Both the position numbers and the translations under genes were made by a program. Shown here piece after piece: positions 8,050 through 19,216 of a stretch of DNA of 64,000 nucleotides. Position 1 is the stretch's first letter. Every line of letters begins with the position of its first letter. The stretch is from JAAYYY01 sp964579295 (lineage in GTDB: Bacteria > Chloroflexota > Anaerolineae > Promineifilales > Promineifilaceae), in contig CAZOGK010000002.1 in the NCBI GenBank assembly GCA_964579295.1, forward strand, positions 124,001 through 188,000, in the 5' to 3' direction. The notes under the pieces were generated by a model that was not told where the DNA came from, searched no databases, and saw only the letters and a program-made list of their open reading frames with translations.

Positions 8050-8117
8050 AAAGAGATCCCTGGGCCCGGAGCGACGGGCACCCTGTCGCCCGTAATCACG
8101 GCCCGGCATATCTCTTT
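8050..8117 (+). ncRNA. Structured leader RNA candidate upstream of clpC
   Basis: Three nested pairings can be drawn: AAAGAGAT (8050-8057) with ATCTCTTT (8110-8117), GGGCC (8062-8066) with GGCCC (8100-8104), and ACGGGC (8074-8079) with GCCCGT (8088-8093). The element ends 48 bases before the clpC start and is not followed by a clean T tract, so it does not look like a simple terminator. A -10-like TATACT (8011-8016) or TAAGAT (8043-8048) lies upstream. No CIRCE operator or CtsR-like repeat was found. Confidence 0.4.
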
Positions 8118-8165
8118 TGCAGCGAAACGGCCCGCAATCAATGGCCGTTAGAACGAGGGATAGAG

Positions 8166-10387
8166 ATGCGATTTGATCGATTTACGGAGCGGGCTCAGGA
8201 TGCCGCCGCACGCGCCTATGACATCGTGCAGCGCTACGGCCATACTCAGGTGGATACCGAGCATATGTTCCTGGCCCTGCTCGAACAGCGAGACGGCGTC
8301 GTATCCCAGATTCTGGACAACCTCAGCGTGGACGAGCCACAGCTGGAAGCGCGCCTGGACGAGGAGCTGCGGGGCAGCCCCAAGGTTTCTGTCTACGGCG
8401 GCGGCGTTGGCCAGATCTTTTACACGCCGCGCATTCGTACCGTCCTCGAGCTGGCCCAGGGTGAAGCCAGCCGGCTGAAGGACGAGTTTATTTCCACCGA
8501 ACATATCTTTCTGGCGATTCTCAGCGAGCGCAATACACCGTCGTCGCGCATTTTGCAGGAGTTTGGCATCACCCGCGAGCGGGTCATGGACGCTATTCTC
8601 TACCTGCGTGGCGGCAAGCGTGTCACCGACCGCCAAGCCGAGAGCCGCTACCGCACGTTGGATAAGTACAGCCGCGATCTGACGCAGCTGGCCCGTGAAG
8701 GCAAGCTCGATCCGGTGATCGGCCGTGATGGGGAGATCATGCGCCTCATCCAGGTACTCAGCCGCCGCACCAAGAACAACCCGGTTCTCATTGGCGAGGC
8801 CGGCGTGGGCAAGACGGCGATTGTCGAAGGGCTGGCGCAGCAGATCATCGCCAATGACGTACCCGAAAATCTGCTCAATCGCCGCGTCATCTCGCTCGAC
8901 CTGGGCGCGATGATTGCCGGCAGCCGCTTCCGCGGCGAGTTTGAAGAGCGTCTGAAGGCTGTCATGGAGGAGATCGAGAGCGCCCAAGGCGAGATCATCC
9001 TCTTTATCGACGAGCTGCACACCGTCGTCGGCGCCGGCGCCGCACAGGGCGCTATGGACGCCAGCAACATGCTCAAGCCGGCCCTGGCGCGCGGCGAGCT
9101 GCAGTGCGTGGGCGCGACCACGCTGGACGAATACCGCCAGCACATCGAACGCGACAGCGCGCTGGAGCGCCGCTTTGCGCCGGTCTTTGTCGACGAGCCG
9201 ACGGTGGAAGAGACAATTGAGATGCTGCACGGGCTGCGCGCCCGCTACGAAGACCATCACCGCGTCCACTACTCGGACGCCGCTCTGGAGGCGGCGGCGC
9301 GGCTCTCGGCGCGCTACGTGACCGACCGCCAGCTGCCGGACAAGGCGATTGACCTGATGGACGAGGCTGCCGCCAAGCTGCGCGTGGCGCTGCACACGCT
9401 GCCCCCTGACCTGAAGGAGGCCAAGATCCGGCTGGACCAGATCGCGGCCGAGGAAGAGGAAGCGCATACGGTGCGCGATTACGAGCGCGCCGCCAACATG
9501 CGCGCCGAGCGCATCCGGCTGGATGCCGAGTTCACCACGGCCCGCGACCAGTGGCGGAGCGAGCAGCAGCTAGACGAGACTGTCGACGAGGATGACATTG
9601 CCGAGGTGGTCGCCTCATGGACCGGCATTCCCGTGACGCAGATGATGGAAACGGAAGCAGCCAAGCTCCTGGATATGGAGAAGCGGCTGCACGAGCGCAT
9701 CATCGGCCAGGACAAGGCGATCAACGCGCTGGCCGACGCTATCCGCCGCAGCCGGTCTGGCCTGAGCGACCCGCGCCGTCCCATTGGCTCGTTCATCTTC
9801 CTGGGCAGCAGCGGCGTCGGCAAGACGGAGCTGGCCCGCGCGCTGGCGCAGTTCCTCTTCGACGACGAGGATGCGCTCATCCGTGTGGACATGAGCGAGT
9901 ACCGCGAGCAGCACACGGTCAGCCGTCTCTTTGGCGCGCCGCCTGGCTATGTAGGCTACGATCAGGGTGGGCAGCTCACCGAACAGGTGCGCCGCCGCCC
10001 CTACAGCCTGGTGCTGTTTGACGAGATCGAGAAGGCGCACCCGGACGTGTGGAACGCGCTGCTGCAGATCCTTGACGATGGGCGCCTGACCGACGGTCAG
10101 GGCCGCACCGTCAACTTCCGCAACACGGTCATCGTCATGACCAGCAACGTGGGCACCAGCTTCGTCAACCGCAGCGCCGGGTTGGGCTTCGCCGGCCTGC
10201 GCGATTCGGAAGAAGAAGAGAGCCGGAAGCGCATTGAAGAAGAGCTGAAGCGGACCTTCCGGCCCGAGTTCATCAACCGCATTGACGAGATCATCATCTT
10301 CGAGCCGCTGACGCGCGAAGATGTGGTTGCCATTGTCGATCTGCAGATGACTGAAGTCGGCGCGCGGCTGAGCGAACACGGCCTGCG
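8166..10387 (+). CDS. clpC: ATP-dependent Clp protease ATPase subunit ClpC (3' end lost in gap)
   Basis: This is a Hsp100 unfoldase that feeds substrates to ClpP. The visible 740 residues contain a double Clp_N repeat (about 1-145), NBD1 with Walker A GEAGVGKT (210-217) and Walker B FIDELH (280-285), a ClpC-type middle domain with the UVR-like stretch DYERAANMRAERIRLD, and NBD2 with Walker A GSSGVGKTE and ALLQILDDGRLTDGQGRTV. The middle domain separates it from ClpA, ClpX and full-length ClpB. The sequence stops in the C-terminal D2-small domain at the 100-N gap, so roughly 70-100 residues are missing. A structured leader precedes it. Confidence 0.95.
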
Positions 10388-10487
10388 NNNNNNNNNNNNN
10401 NNNNNNNNNNNNNNNNNNNNNNNNNNNNNNNNNNNNNNNNNNNNNNNNNNNNNNNNNNNNNNNNNNNNNNNNNNNNNNNNNNNNNNN
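10388..10487. other. Assembly gap of 100 N
   Basis: Exactly 100 N separate clpC and aroE. The length looks like a placeholder. The missing ClpC C terminus (roughly 70-100 residues) plus the last few residues of AroE need more than 200 bases, so the true gap is probably longer than drawn. Confidence 0.95.
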
Positions 10488-11321
10488 GGCGATGTCCGGG
10501 CGGTGGCCGGTCCATAGCTCGAAGGCCAGGGCGCCCTGGTAGAGCAGCATGCCCAGCCCGTTGACGCCGGCGCAACCGGCGGCGCGCGCCTGCTGCAGCA
10601 GCCGGGTCTCGGCCGGCTGGTAGACCATGTCGTAGACGAAACTGGCGGCCGGCAACGGCAGCTCCTCGGGCCACGGGGAAGCGCCGGGGTGAGGATGCAT
10701 GCCCACCGGCGTGGCGTTGACGATGAGCGGCGCTTTCATGCCGGTCGCTAGGGTTGCCAGCTCGTCCCACTGGTGGGCGGTAACGCGCCCGGCGGATACG
10801 TGAGGCAGCAGAACGCCGGCAAGCCGCTGGGCCTGTTCCGCCCGCCGCGCCAGCACGCGGACGCGGCCGCCACGACGGGCAAGCCCATAGACAGCAGCGC
10901 GCGCAGCCCCACCCGCGCCGAGCACCAGGCAATCTCGTCGATCGATGCTCACGGCATTCGCGTCGAGGTCGGCTAAAAGACCGGCGACGTCAGTGTTCGT
11001 CCCGTGGAGTACAAGCTTGCCATCGCGGCGCACGACAATCGTATTGACAGCGCCGAGCAGGCCGGCTACGTCGTCGATTTCGTCCAGGTAGGTCAGCACT
11101 GCCTCTTTGTGCGGCACGGTGACGTTGGCCCCGAGAAAGCCCAGCGCGGCCAGCCCGCGCACGGCCGCGCCCACGGCATCGGGCGCTACGGGCAGCGGCA
11201 CGTAGGCGAGGTCCAGCCCCAGCGCGCGCGCCGCCGCATTATGCATCGCCGGGCTCAGGCTGTGGGCGACCGGCCAGCCCAACAGCCCTACGACCCGTGT
11301 GCTCCCACGGACAATGGCCAT
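10488..11321 (-). CDS. aroE: Shikimate dehydrogenase (3' end lost in gap)
   Basis: This enzyme reduces 3-dehydroshikimate to shikimate with NADPH in aromatic amino-acid and chorismate synthesis. The substrate-binding N domain shows GWPVAHSLSPAMHNAA, then GANVTVPHKEAV with the catalytic Lys, and NTIV. The cofactor domain has VLGAGGAARAAVYGLA as the dinucleotide loop and VNATPVGM. The C-terminal GVNGLGMLLYQGALAFELWTG is the usual closing helix. 278 residues are visible, so only about ten are missing. ATG 11321 is chosen because GGAG lies just upstream. It is convergent with clpC and divergent from the moxR gene. Confidence 0.95.
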
Positions 11322-11385
11322 CGTTTCTCCATGAACAGCAGGCCGGCAGTGGATTACTGCCACGTGAGCCTAGCTATTCGTCTAG

Positions 11386-11414
11386 TTTACAACCATAGCA
11401 TGATGCCCTACAAT
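11386..11414 (+). promoter_or_regulatory. Promoter of the moxR-VWA operon
   Basis: TTTACA (11386-11391), a 17-base spacer and TACAAT (11409-11414) match sigma-70 consensus at 5 of 6 positions each. The start codon of the AAA ATPase follows about 45 bases after the expected transcription start. Confidence 0.72.
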
Positions 11415-11465
11415 CGACAGCCAACAGGGGAAGGTGGAGGACGGACAGTTAACAATGGAGGCAGT

Positions 11466-12407
11466 ATGTTCCGCAATATCGATGATGTCCGCCAGCGTCT
11501 AAGCCAGCAGCAATACATCGCATCCGAGGAAATCGGCACCGTCGTCTACCTGGCTCAATCCCTGTGCAAGCCGATTCTCGCCGAAGGACCGGCCGGCGTG
11601 GGCAAGACCGAGCTGGCGAAAGCGTGGGCGGGAGCCCTGGAACACCGTCTGGTGCGGCTGCAATGTTACGAGGGGCTGGACGAGAGCAAGGCGCTCTACG
11701 AATGGGAGTACGCCAAACAGATGCTCTACACCCAGCTTCTGCGCGACACACTGCACGACTTCCTGGGAGACGCCGGTAGTCTGGCAGAGGCAGCCAGCCG
11801 GCTGGCCCAGGAAGACGACGTCTTCTTTTCCGAGAACTTCCTGCTGCCGCGCCCCCTGCTGACCGCACTCACTTCTGAAGAACCGGTCGTCCTGCTCATC
11901 GACGAGATTGACCGCGCCGATGTCGAATTTGAAGCCTTTCTCCTGGAGGTGCTCAGCGATTTCCAGGTGAGCATCCCCGAGCTGGGCACGATCAGCGCCC
12001 GGCACCAGCCAATGGTTCTCCTCACCAGCAACAATACCCGCGAACTGAGCGAGGCGCTGAAGCGGCGCTGTCTCTACCTGTTCGTCGATTACCCCTCGCG
12101 TGACGCCGAGCTGGACATTGTGCGCCTGAAGGTGCCGGCGCTGAGCGAGGAGCTGGCACGGCAGGCGGTTGCCGTGGTACAGCAGCTGCGCAATATGGAC
12201 CTGCGCAAGGTGCCGAGCATCAGCGAGACGCTCGACTGGGCGCGCGCGCTGGTGGCGCTCAATGCCACGGAGATTGACGAAGAGACGCTGCGCAACACAT
12301 TGACGGTATTGCTGAAATACGAAGCCGACGTGGCCAAGGCGCGGCGGCTGCTCGGCAACGGCGGCAGCCATCGTCCCGGAGGACGGTATGGACAATCGAA
12401 TCGTTGA
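11466..12407 (+). CDS. MoxR-family AAA+ ATPase
   Basis: A 313-residue AAA+ ATPase with Walker A GPAGVGKTEL (41-50), Walker B VVLLIDEIDRAD, a sensor 1 strand MVLLTSNNTRELSEALKRRC, and the MoxR-type C-terminal lid. MoxR ATPases act as chaperones that remodel or load metal centres together with a VWA protein. The VWA partner is the next gene, overlapping by 20 bases; this arrangement resembles CoxD/CoxE. No cox-type dehydrogenase is visible nearby, so the client is unknown. ATG 11466 has GGAGG at 11457-11461. In-frame sequence further upstream lies within the aroE antisense and promoter region. Confidence 0.9.
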   Translation: MFRNIDDVRQRLSQQQYIASEEIGTVVYLAQSLCKPILAEGPAGVGKTELAKAWAGALEHRLVRLQCYEGLDESKALYEWEYAKQMLYTQLLRDTLHDFLGDAGSLAEAASRLAQEDDVFFSENFLLPRPLLTALTSEEPVVLLIDEIDRADVEFEAFLLEVLSDFQVSIPELGTISARHQPMVLLTSNNTRELSEALKRRCLYLFVDYPSRDAELDIVRLKVPALSEELARQAVAVVQQLRNMDLRKVPSISETLDWARALVALNATEIDEETLRNTLTVLLKYEADVAKARRLLGNGGSHRPGGRYGQSNR

Positions 12408-13776
12408 GTTCATCCGCGGCATGCGCGCTGCCGGCGTGCGCATCAGCCTGGCCGAGTCGATAGACGCGCTCAAAGCTGTCGAGACTCTGGGCGTTGTCGA
12501 TAAGGTCCGCTTCCGCGAGAGCCTGCGCGCCACGCTGGTCAAAGAATCCAACGATTTCCCGCTCTTTAACGAGCTATTCCCGCTTTACTTCGGCAGCGAA
12601 GGGCCGCCGCTGCAAAATGCGCTGGAGGATATGAGCCCGGACGAGCAGAAGTTGCTGGAAGCAGCGCTGTCGGCCCTGAGCGGGCGGCTGGAGAAGCTAA
12701 TGGAGTGGCTGACCAGCGGCGAGGGGCCGACGAAAGAGGAGCTGGAGGAGCTGGCGCGCCGCGCCGGGGCGCAGTGGGCCAATAACCCCCAGGATGGCAA
12801 GTGGGTGACGCGGCGCATGCTGCGCCAGATGGGCTTCGAGCACCTGGAAGAGATGCTGCAGCAGCTCGTGCAGAAGCTGCAGGAAATGGGCATGAGCCAG
12901 GAGGCCATCGAAAAGCTGCTCGGCGTGGTGCAGGCCAACCGCGATGCCCTGGCGGAGCAGGTGTCGCGGCAGATTGGGCTGCAGATTGCCCAGGAACGCG
13001 CCAACCGGCCCGACGACCTGCACACGAGCGACCTGATGCACAAACCTTTCGACGCCCTCACCGACGAGGAGGCGGAACGGCTGCGCCGCGAGGTGCAGCG
13101 CCTGGTGACGCAGCTACGCAGCCGCGCGGCCCTGCGGCGCAAGCGGGGCAAGCAGGGCAAGTTCGACGCCAAGGGCACCATCCGCGCCAACCAGCGCTAT
13201 GGCGGCGTGCCCTTTGAGATGCGGCTGAAAAAGAAGAAGCTGAAGCCGAGCCTCGTCCTGATTTGTGACGTCTCCCGCTCGACGGAGAACGTGGTGGAGT
13301 TCATGCTGCACCTTTCACAGCAACTGCACGACCAGGTCTCTAAGGTGCGCACCTATGCCTTTTATGACCAGCTGCTGGAGTTTCCGCCAGAGGTGCTGCA
13401 GCTCATCGGCGACCGGCAGCCTGATGCGGCCTTTGACATCGTACGCCGGCTGCTGCCCTATCGCCCGTATGGCACTGACCTCGGCTTCTGTCTGGACATC
13501 TTTTGTCAGCAGCACCTGAGCACGGTGAGCGGCCGCACCACGGTCATCATCCTCGGCGATGGGCGCAACAACTTCAACGCGCCGCGCCTGGACCTGGTAC
13601 AGATGCTGCAGCGGCGCGCACGCCGACTCATCTGGCTCAACCCGGAGCACGAACGGCAGTGGGGCACGGGCGACAGCGATATGCTTGATTACGCGCCGCT
13701 GTGCGACGCGGTCTATCCGGTGCGAAACCTGGCCCAGCTGTCAGCCGCCGTCGACCGCTTACTCGGCGGCCCGTAG
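12388..13776 (+). CDS. VWA-domain protein of the CoxE-like family
   Basis: A 462-residue soluble protein. The N-terminal two thirds is helical and charged. The C-terminal third is a von Willebrand A domain with the MIDAS motif LICDVSRST (Asp294, D-x-S-x-S), a second metal-site region YGTDLGFCL and VIILGDGRNN. CoxE-like VWA proteins work with a MoxR AAA ATPase, here the overlapping upstream gene, as a metal-dependent adaptor for assembling a client enzyme. There is no transmembrane segment, unlike the BatA/B type. The promoter of tyrS starts 27 bases after the stop. Confidence 0.88.
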   Translation: MDNRIVEFIRGMRAAGVRISLAESIDALKAVETLGVVDKVRFRESLRATLVKESNDFPLFNELFPLYFGSEGPPLQNALEDMSPDEQKLLEAALSALSGRLEKLMEWLTSGEGPTKEELEELARRAGAQWANNPQDGKWVTRRMLRQMGFEHLEEMLQQLVQKLQEMGMSQEAIEKLLGVVQANRDALAEQVSRQIGLQIAQERANRPDDLHTSDLMHKPFDALTDEEAERLRREVQRLVTQLRSRAALRRKRGKQGKFDAKGTIRANQRYGGVPFEMRLKKKKLKPSLVLICDVSRSTENVVEFMLHLSQQLHDQVSKVRTYAFYDQLLEFPPEVLQLIGDRQPDAAFDIVRRLLPYRPYGTDLGFCLDIFCQQHLSTVSGRTTVIILGDGRNNFNAPRLDLVQMLQRRARRLIWLNPEHERQWGTGDSDMLDYAPLCDAVYPVRNLAQLSAAVDRLLGGP

Positions 13777-13802
13777 GGACTTGCCATTATGTCAAGCAAC
13801 TA

Positions 13803-13832
13803 TTGACTGTGCTTTCGGCACTATGCTATAGT
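13803..13832 (+). promoter_or_regulatory. tyrS promoter
   Basis: TTGACT (13803-13808), an 18-base spacer and TATAGT (13827-13832), with TGC directly before the -10 box as an extended -10. Transcription should start near 13839, only about 3 bases before the leader-peptide ATG. Confidence 0.7.
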
Positions 13833-13841
13833 AATGTGACT

Positions 13842-13922
13842 ATGGTCAGAACGCTTTATGCTTACGTCTATGAAAGCGAACAGCCAACGCCATGCCGGCG
13901 TGGGAGGCGTTCCCCTGCGTAA
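13842..13922 (+). CDS. tyrS leader peptide (26 residues, Tyr-rich; predicted leaderless)
   Basis: A 26-codon ORF opens about 3 bases from the predicted transcription start and reads MVRTLYAYVYESEQ followed by a basic tail, ending in TAA at 13920. Three Tyr codons fall within five codons (TAT 13857, TAC 13863, TAT 13869), directly upstream of the terminator and the tyrosyl-tRNA synthetase gene. This is the arrangement of a ribosome-sensed attenuator such as pheM or trpL. No Shine-Dalgarno sequence is seen, consistent with leaderless translation. The Tyr codons lie in the loop of a possible stem CGCTTT (13852-13857)/AAAGCG (13873-13878). The function is inferred; expression is not shown. Confidence 0.65.
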   Translation: MVRTLYAYVYESEQPTPCRRGRRSPA

Positions 13923-13988
13923 GCCCGTAGCGTGACAAGCAGCAGGAAACCAGACCATAAAAGACGCGGCATGGCTCGCGTCTTTTTT
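13887..13988 (+). promoter_or_regulatory. tyrS attenuator: antiterminator segment and intrinsic terminator
   Basis: The terminator is AAGACGCG (13961-13968) paired with CGCGTCTT (13977-13984), followed by TTTT. The segment GCCATGCCG (13889-13897), inside the leader-peptide gene, is perfectly complementary to CGGCATGGC (13967-13975); after a one-base bulge, CGT (13899-13901) pairs with ACG (13964-13966). That 12-bp antiterminator would destroy the terminator's left arm and loop. The same segment can instead fold locally as ACGCC (13887-13891)/GGCGT (13897-13901), which would act against antitermination. Confidence 0.65.
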
Positions 13989-14058
13989 ATGCCCTGCTTT
14001 GACAGCGCCCGCTCGGGCGCATAGGATCATTCCAGCGAACCCTGAAGGAGAAGCAACG

Positions 14059-15345
14059 ATGGCGAGCAATATTTATGAGGAACTGGCGTGGCGTGGCCTC
14101 ATCCTCCATGAGACTGAAGGCGCCCGCGAGCTGTTGAGCGGCGCGGAGCCGCTCACCATCTACAACGGCTTCGACCCGAGCTCAGACAGCCTGCATATCG
14201 GCCATCTGGTGCCGCTGATTAACCTGGCGCGCATCCAGCGCTTTGGTCACTCGGTCATTGCCGTGGCCGGCGGAGGCACGGGCATGGTCGGCGATCCCAG
14301 CGGCAAGTCGGAGGAGCGCAACCTGCTGTCACGCGAGCAGGTGGAAGCCAACGTCGCCAAGATTAAACAGCAGCTTGCCCACTTTCTCGACTTTGAGACG
14401 CGGCGAAATCCGGCGCGGCTGGTGGACAACTATGAGTGGCTGTCGCAGCTCAACATGATGGAGTTCCTGCGCGACGTCGGCAAGCATTTCACCGTGAACT
14501 ACATGCTGGCCAAGGAGTCGGTGCAGGGCCGGATCGACCGCGAAACGGGTATTAGCTACACCGAGTTCAGCTACATGCTGCTGCAGGCATACGACTACCT
14601 GACCCTGTTCGACCGCTTCGGCTGCCGGCTGCAGACCGGCGGCAGTGACCAGCTGGGCAATATCATCGCCGGCGTGGAGCTGATCCGGCGCGTGCGCGGC
14701 GTGAAGGTTGCGGGCCTCGTCTACCCCCTGATCCTCCGCGCCGACGGTACCAAGTTTGGCAAGACGGCCGCCGGTGATTCGGTCTGGCTCGATCCGGATC
14801 GGACCTCGCCTTACCGCTTCTACCAGTTCTGGTTGAATACGGAGGACGAAAAGGTCGTCGATTACCTGAAGTACTTTACCTTCCTCGGCGAGGCGACGAT
14901 TGCGGAGCTGGCGGAAAGTGTTGCGACGCGGCCTGAGGCGCGTGAAGCTCAGCGGCGGCTTGCCGAGGAGATGACGCGCACGGTGCACGGTCCCAGCGAG
15001 CTGGCGCGCGCCGAGCTGGCGACGGCCGTGCTCTTTGGCGCCGACCTGGAAGGGTTAAGCGCGCGCGAGATTGCCGACATCTTTGCCGACGTGCCGTCAA
15101 GCGAGGTGCCCGGCGCGGCGCTGCAGGACGGCGGAACGCTGGTCGTGGATCTCCTCGCCGAGAGCAGCCTGGCCGGCAGCCGTGGTGAAGCCAAGCGCGC
15201 CATGCAGGGCGGCGGCATCTACCTCAACAACCGGCGCGTTGACGAGGTAGGGCAGCTCGTCACCTTAGCCGACGCTATTGACGGCCAGTTCCTCGTCTTG
15301 CGCAAAGGGAAGAAGCGGTACCATCTGGTACGGGTGGTGCAGTAG
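14059..15345 (+). CDS. tyrS: Tyrosyl-tRNA synthetase
   Basis: A 428-residue class I synthetase charging tRNA-Tyr. The HIGH motif is at residues 46-49 (SLHIGHLVPL), the KMSKS loop is KFGKT (about 235-239) and the Tyr-binding pocket region includes QTGGSDQLGNI. The C terminus is an S4 RNA-binding domain (residues about 360-428; SRGEAKRAMQGGGIYLNNRRV). Length is normal for the TyrRS-type 1 family. ATG 14059 has AAGGAG (14045-14050) 8 bases upstream. Expression is probably controlled by the Tyr-codon leader peptide and terminator just upstream; no T-box motif was found there. Confidence 0.97.
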   Translation: MASNIYEELAWRGLILHETEGARELLSGAEPLTIYNGFDPSSDSLHIGHLVPLINLARIQRFGHSVIAVAGGGTGMVGDPSGKSEERNLLSREQVEANVAKIKQQLAHFLDFETRRNPARLVDNYEWLSQLNMMEFLRDVGKHFTVNYMLAKESVQGRIDRETGISYTEFSYMLLQAYDYLTLFDRFGCRLQTGGSDQLGNIIAGVELIRRVRGVKVAGLVYPLILRADGTKFGKTAAGDSVWLDPDRTSPYRFYQFWLNTEDEKVVDYLKYFTFLGEATIAELAESVATRPEAREAQRRLAEEMTRTVHGPSELARAELATAVLFGADLEGLSAREIADIFADVPSSEVPGAALQDGGTLVVDLLAESSLAGSRGEAKRAMQGGGIYLNNRRVDEVGQLVTLADAIDGQFLVLRKGKKRYHLVRVVQ

Positions 15346-15420
15346 CGAATAATAAACCCTGCCCAGAAGCCTACATCTTGCGCCAGTAATGCCCATCGTG
15401 TAGCATCGCTCCTCATGAAC

Positions 15421-15451
15421 AGTGCCGGGCTCCTACAAGGAGCCCGGCACT
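15421..15451. terminator. Bidirectional hairpin between tyrS and gcvP
   Basis: A perfect 13-bp stem (15421-15433 with 15439-15451) with a 5-base loop lies between the convergent tyrS and gcvP stops. T tracts are weak on both strands (GGTTCATTT on plus), so efficiency is uncertain. Confidence 0.65.
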
Positions 15452-15476
15452 GGTTCATTTAGGTGCGTGCTGCTGC

Positions 15477-18410
<2,934 letters not shown>

Positions 18411-18423
18411 ACGGTCTCCTAAC

Positions 18424-18813
18424 TTAGCTGCGTTCCTCGCAGTAGGTGCGGTAGGCGGCGGCATCCATCAGCTCGTCTAGCTCGCTCGGGTCGCTGAGGC
18501 GAACGCGAACCATCCAGGCCTCGCCGTAAGGATCGGAATTAACTAGCTCGGGCTGATCGAGCAAGGCTTCGTTCACGGCGACCACCTCGCCGGTGACGGG
18601 CATGTAGAGGTCGGCAGCCGCTTTCACCGACTCGACGACGCCAAAGGTGTCGCCCTGGCCAAAGCTGTCGCCAACAGCCGGGAACTCAAGATAGACGATG
18701 TCCGAAAGGGAATCCTGGGCATAGTCGCTGATGCCGACGGTGGCCTCATCGCCTTCAATGCGCAGCCATTCGTCATCATGCGTGTAGAGCAAACCGTCAT
18801 TGATTTTGGTCAT
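18424..18813 (-). CDS. gcvH: Glycine cleavage system H protein
   Basis: A 129-residue lipoyl carrier that shuttles the aminomethyl group between the P, T and L proteins. The lipoylated lysine is Lys64 in GVVESVKAAADLYMPVTGEV, and the flanking GISDYAQDSLSDIVYLEFP is conserved. ATG 18813 is supported by AGGAGG about 9 bases upstream. A longer in-frame ORF would read into the riboswitch terminator. It is the first gene of gcvH-gcvP, directly behind the glycine riboswitch. Confidence 0.96.
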   Translation of the reverse strand: MTKINDGLLYTHDDEWLRIEGDEATVGISDYAQDSLSDIVYLEFPAVGDSFGQGDTFGVVESVKAAADLYMPVTGEVVAVNEALLDQPELVNSDPYGEAWMVRVRLSDPSELDELMDAAAYRTYCEERS

Positions 18814-18860
18814 GGTCTGTTTCCTCCTGCCGAACTGTGTTTGTGAGCCGAAACTGGAAC

Positions 18861-18899
18861 AAAAAAAGACGGCGGGCAATCACACGCATTGCTGCCGTC
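18861..18899 (-). terminator. Terminator of the glycine riboswitch expression platform
   Basis: On the minus strand GACGGC (18899-18894) and GCAAT (18892-18888) pair with ATTGC (18880-18876) and GCCGTC (18873-18868) around a 7-base loop, with a small internal bulge, followed by seven T (18867-18861). It lies between the aptamer and gcvH, so glycine binding presumably prevents its formation. Confidence 0.82.
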
Positions 18900-18960
18900 C
18901 TCTGTCACGTACCTGGCGGCTGCTTCGGCCATGCTGCCAGGCTCTCCAGAAGCGCCCGCC

Positions 18961-19072
18961 TGTCCGGTCCTTTTGCCTGAGAGTTTCACCCGGCGCTGCA
19001 GCCAGCACACCAGGCTTGCCCCTTCGGCGGTGTAGGCCTGCTCCGATAGCCAACTACACCCTCTCCCGGACA
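18961..19072 (-). ncRNA. Glycine riboswitch aptamer
   Basis: Read on the minus strand, the element is closed by TGTCCGG/CCGGACA-type P1 arms (19072-19066 with 18967-18961). It carries the conserved GGGAGAG after P1, CCGCCGAAGGGGCAAG in the P3 region (19031-19016) and AAACTCTCAGGCAAAAGGACCGG at the 3' side (18989-18965). These are the signature positions of the gcv glycine aptamer. Downstream, between 18960 and 18900, a GGAGAG and a CCGAAG recur inside a CCTGGC/GCCAGG stem, but no CTCTCAGG follows, so a second aptamer is absent or degenerate. Confidence 0.93.
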
Positions 19073-19104
19073 GCCGCTAGGCATCGTTCTCCACTCGTGT
19101 TGAA

Positions 19105-19133
19105 ATTGTATATCCCCGCCGGGCCCGATGCAA
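19105..19133 (-). promoter_or_regulatory. Promoter of the gcvH-gcvP operon
   Basis: Minus-strand TTGCAT (19133-19128), a 17-base spacer and TACAAT (19110-19105). The start is expected near 19098, about 25 bases before the riboswitch. A 6-bp inverted repeat GGTGAC/GTCACC at 19138-19160 lies just upstream and may be an operator. Confidence 0.55.
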
Positions 19134-19216
19134 GGACGGTGACCACTGACAAACGTCACCTTTTACCCCTGTACGTCGTCACTGTACGCGGCCAGCCAGG
19201 GGCGCCGGTCGCCTCG

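Noticed and set aside
7966..8165. CIRCE or CtsR operator before clpC
   Set aside because: No TTAGCACTC/GAGTGCTAA inverted repeat and no CtsR heptad repeat could be found.
9615..11363. 582-residue minus-strand frame crossing the first N gap
   Set aside because: It joins AroE to antisense ClpC through undefined bases; only 10488-11321 is real aroE.
13803..14058. T-box riboswitch upstream of tyrS
   Set aside because: No T-box core sequence (TGGNACCGCG) or stem I AGTA/GAA pattern; the Tyr-rich leader peptide and complementary segments explain the region better.
18900..18960. Complete second glycine aptamer
   Set aside because: Lacks the 3' CTCTCAGG strand and the GGGGCAAG core; treated as a degenerate remnant.
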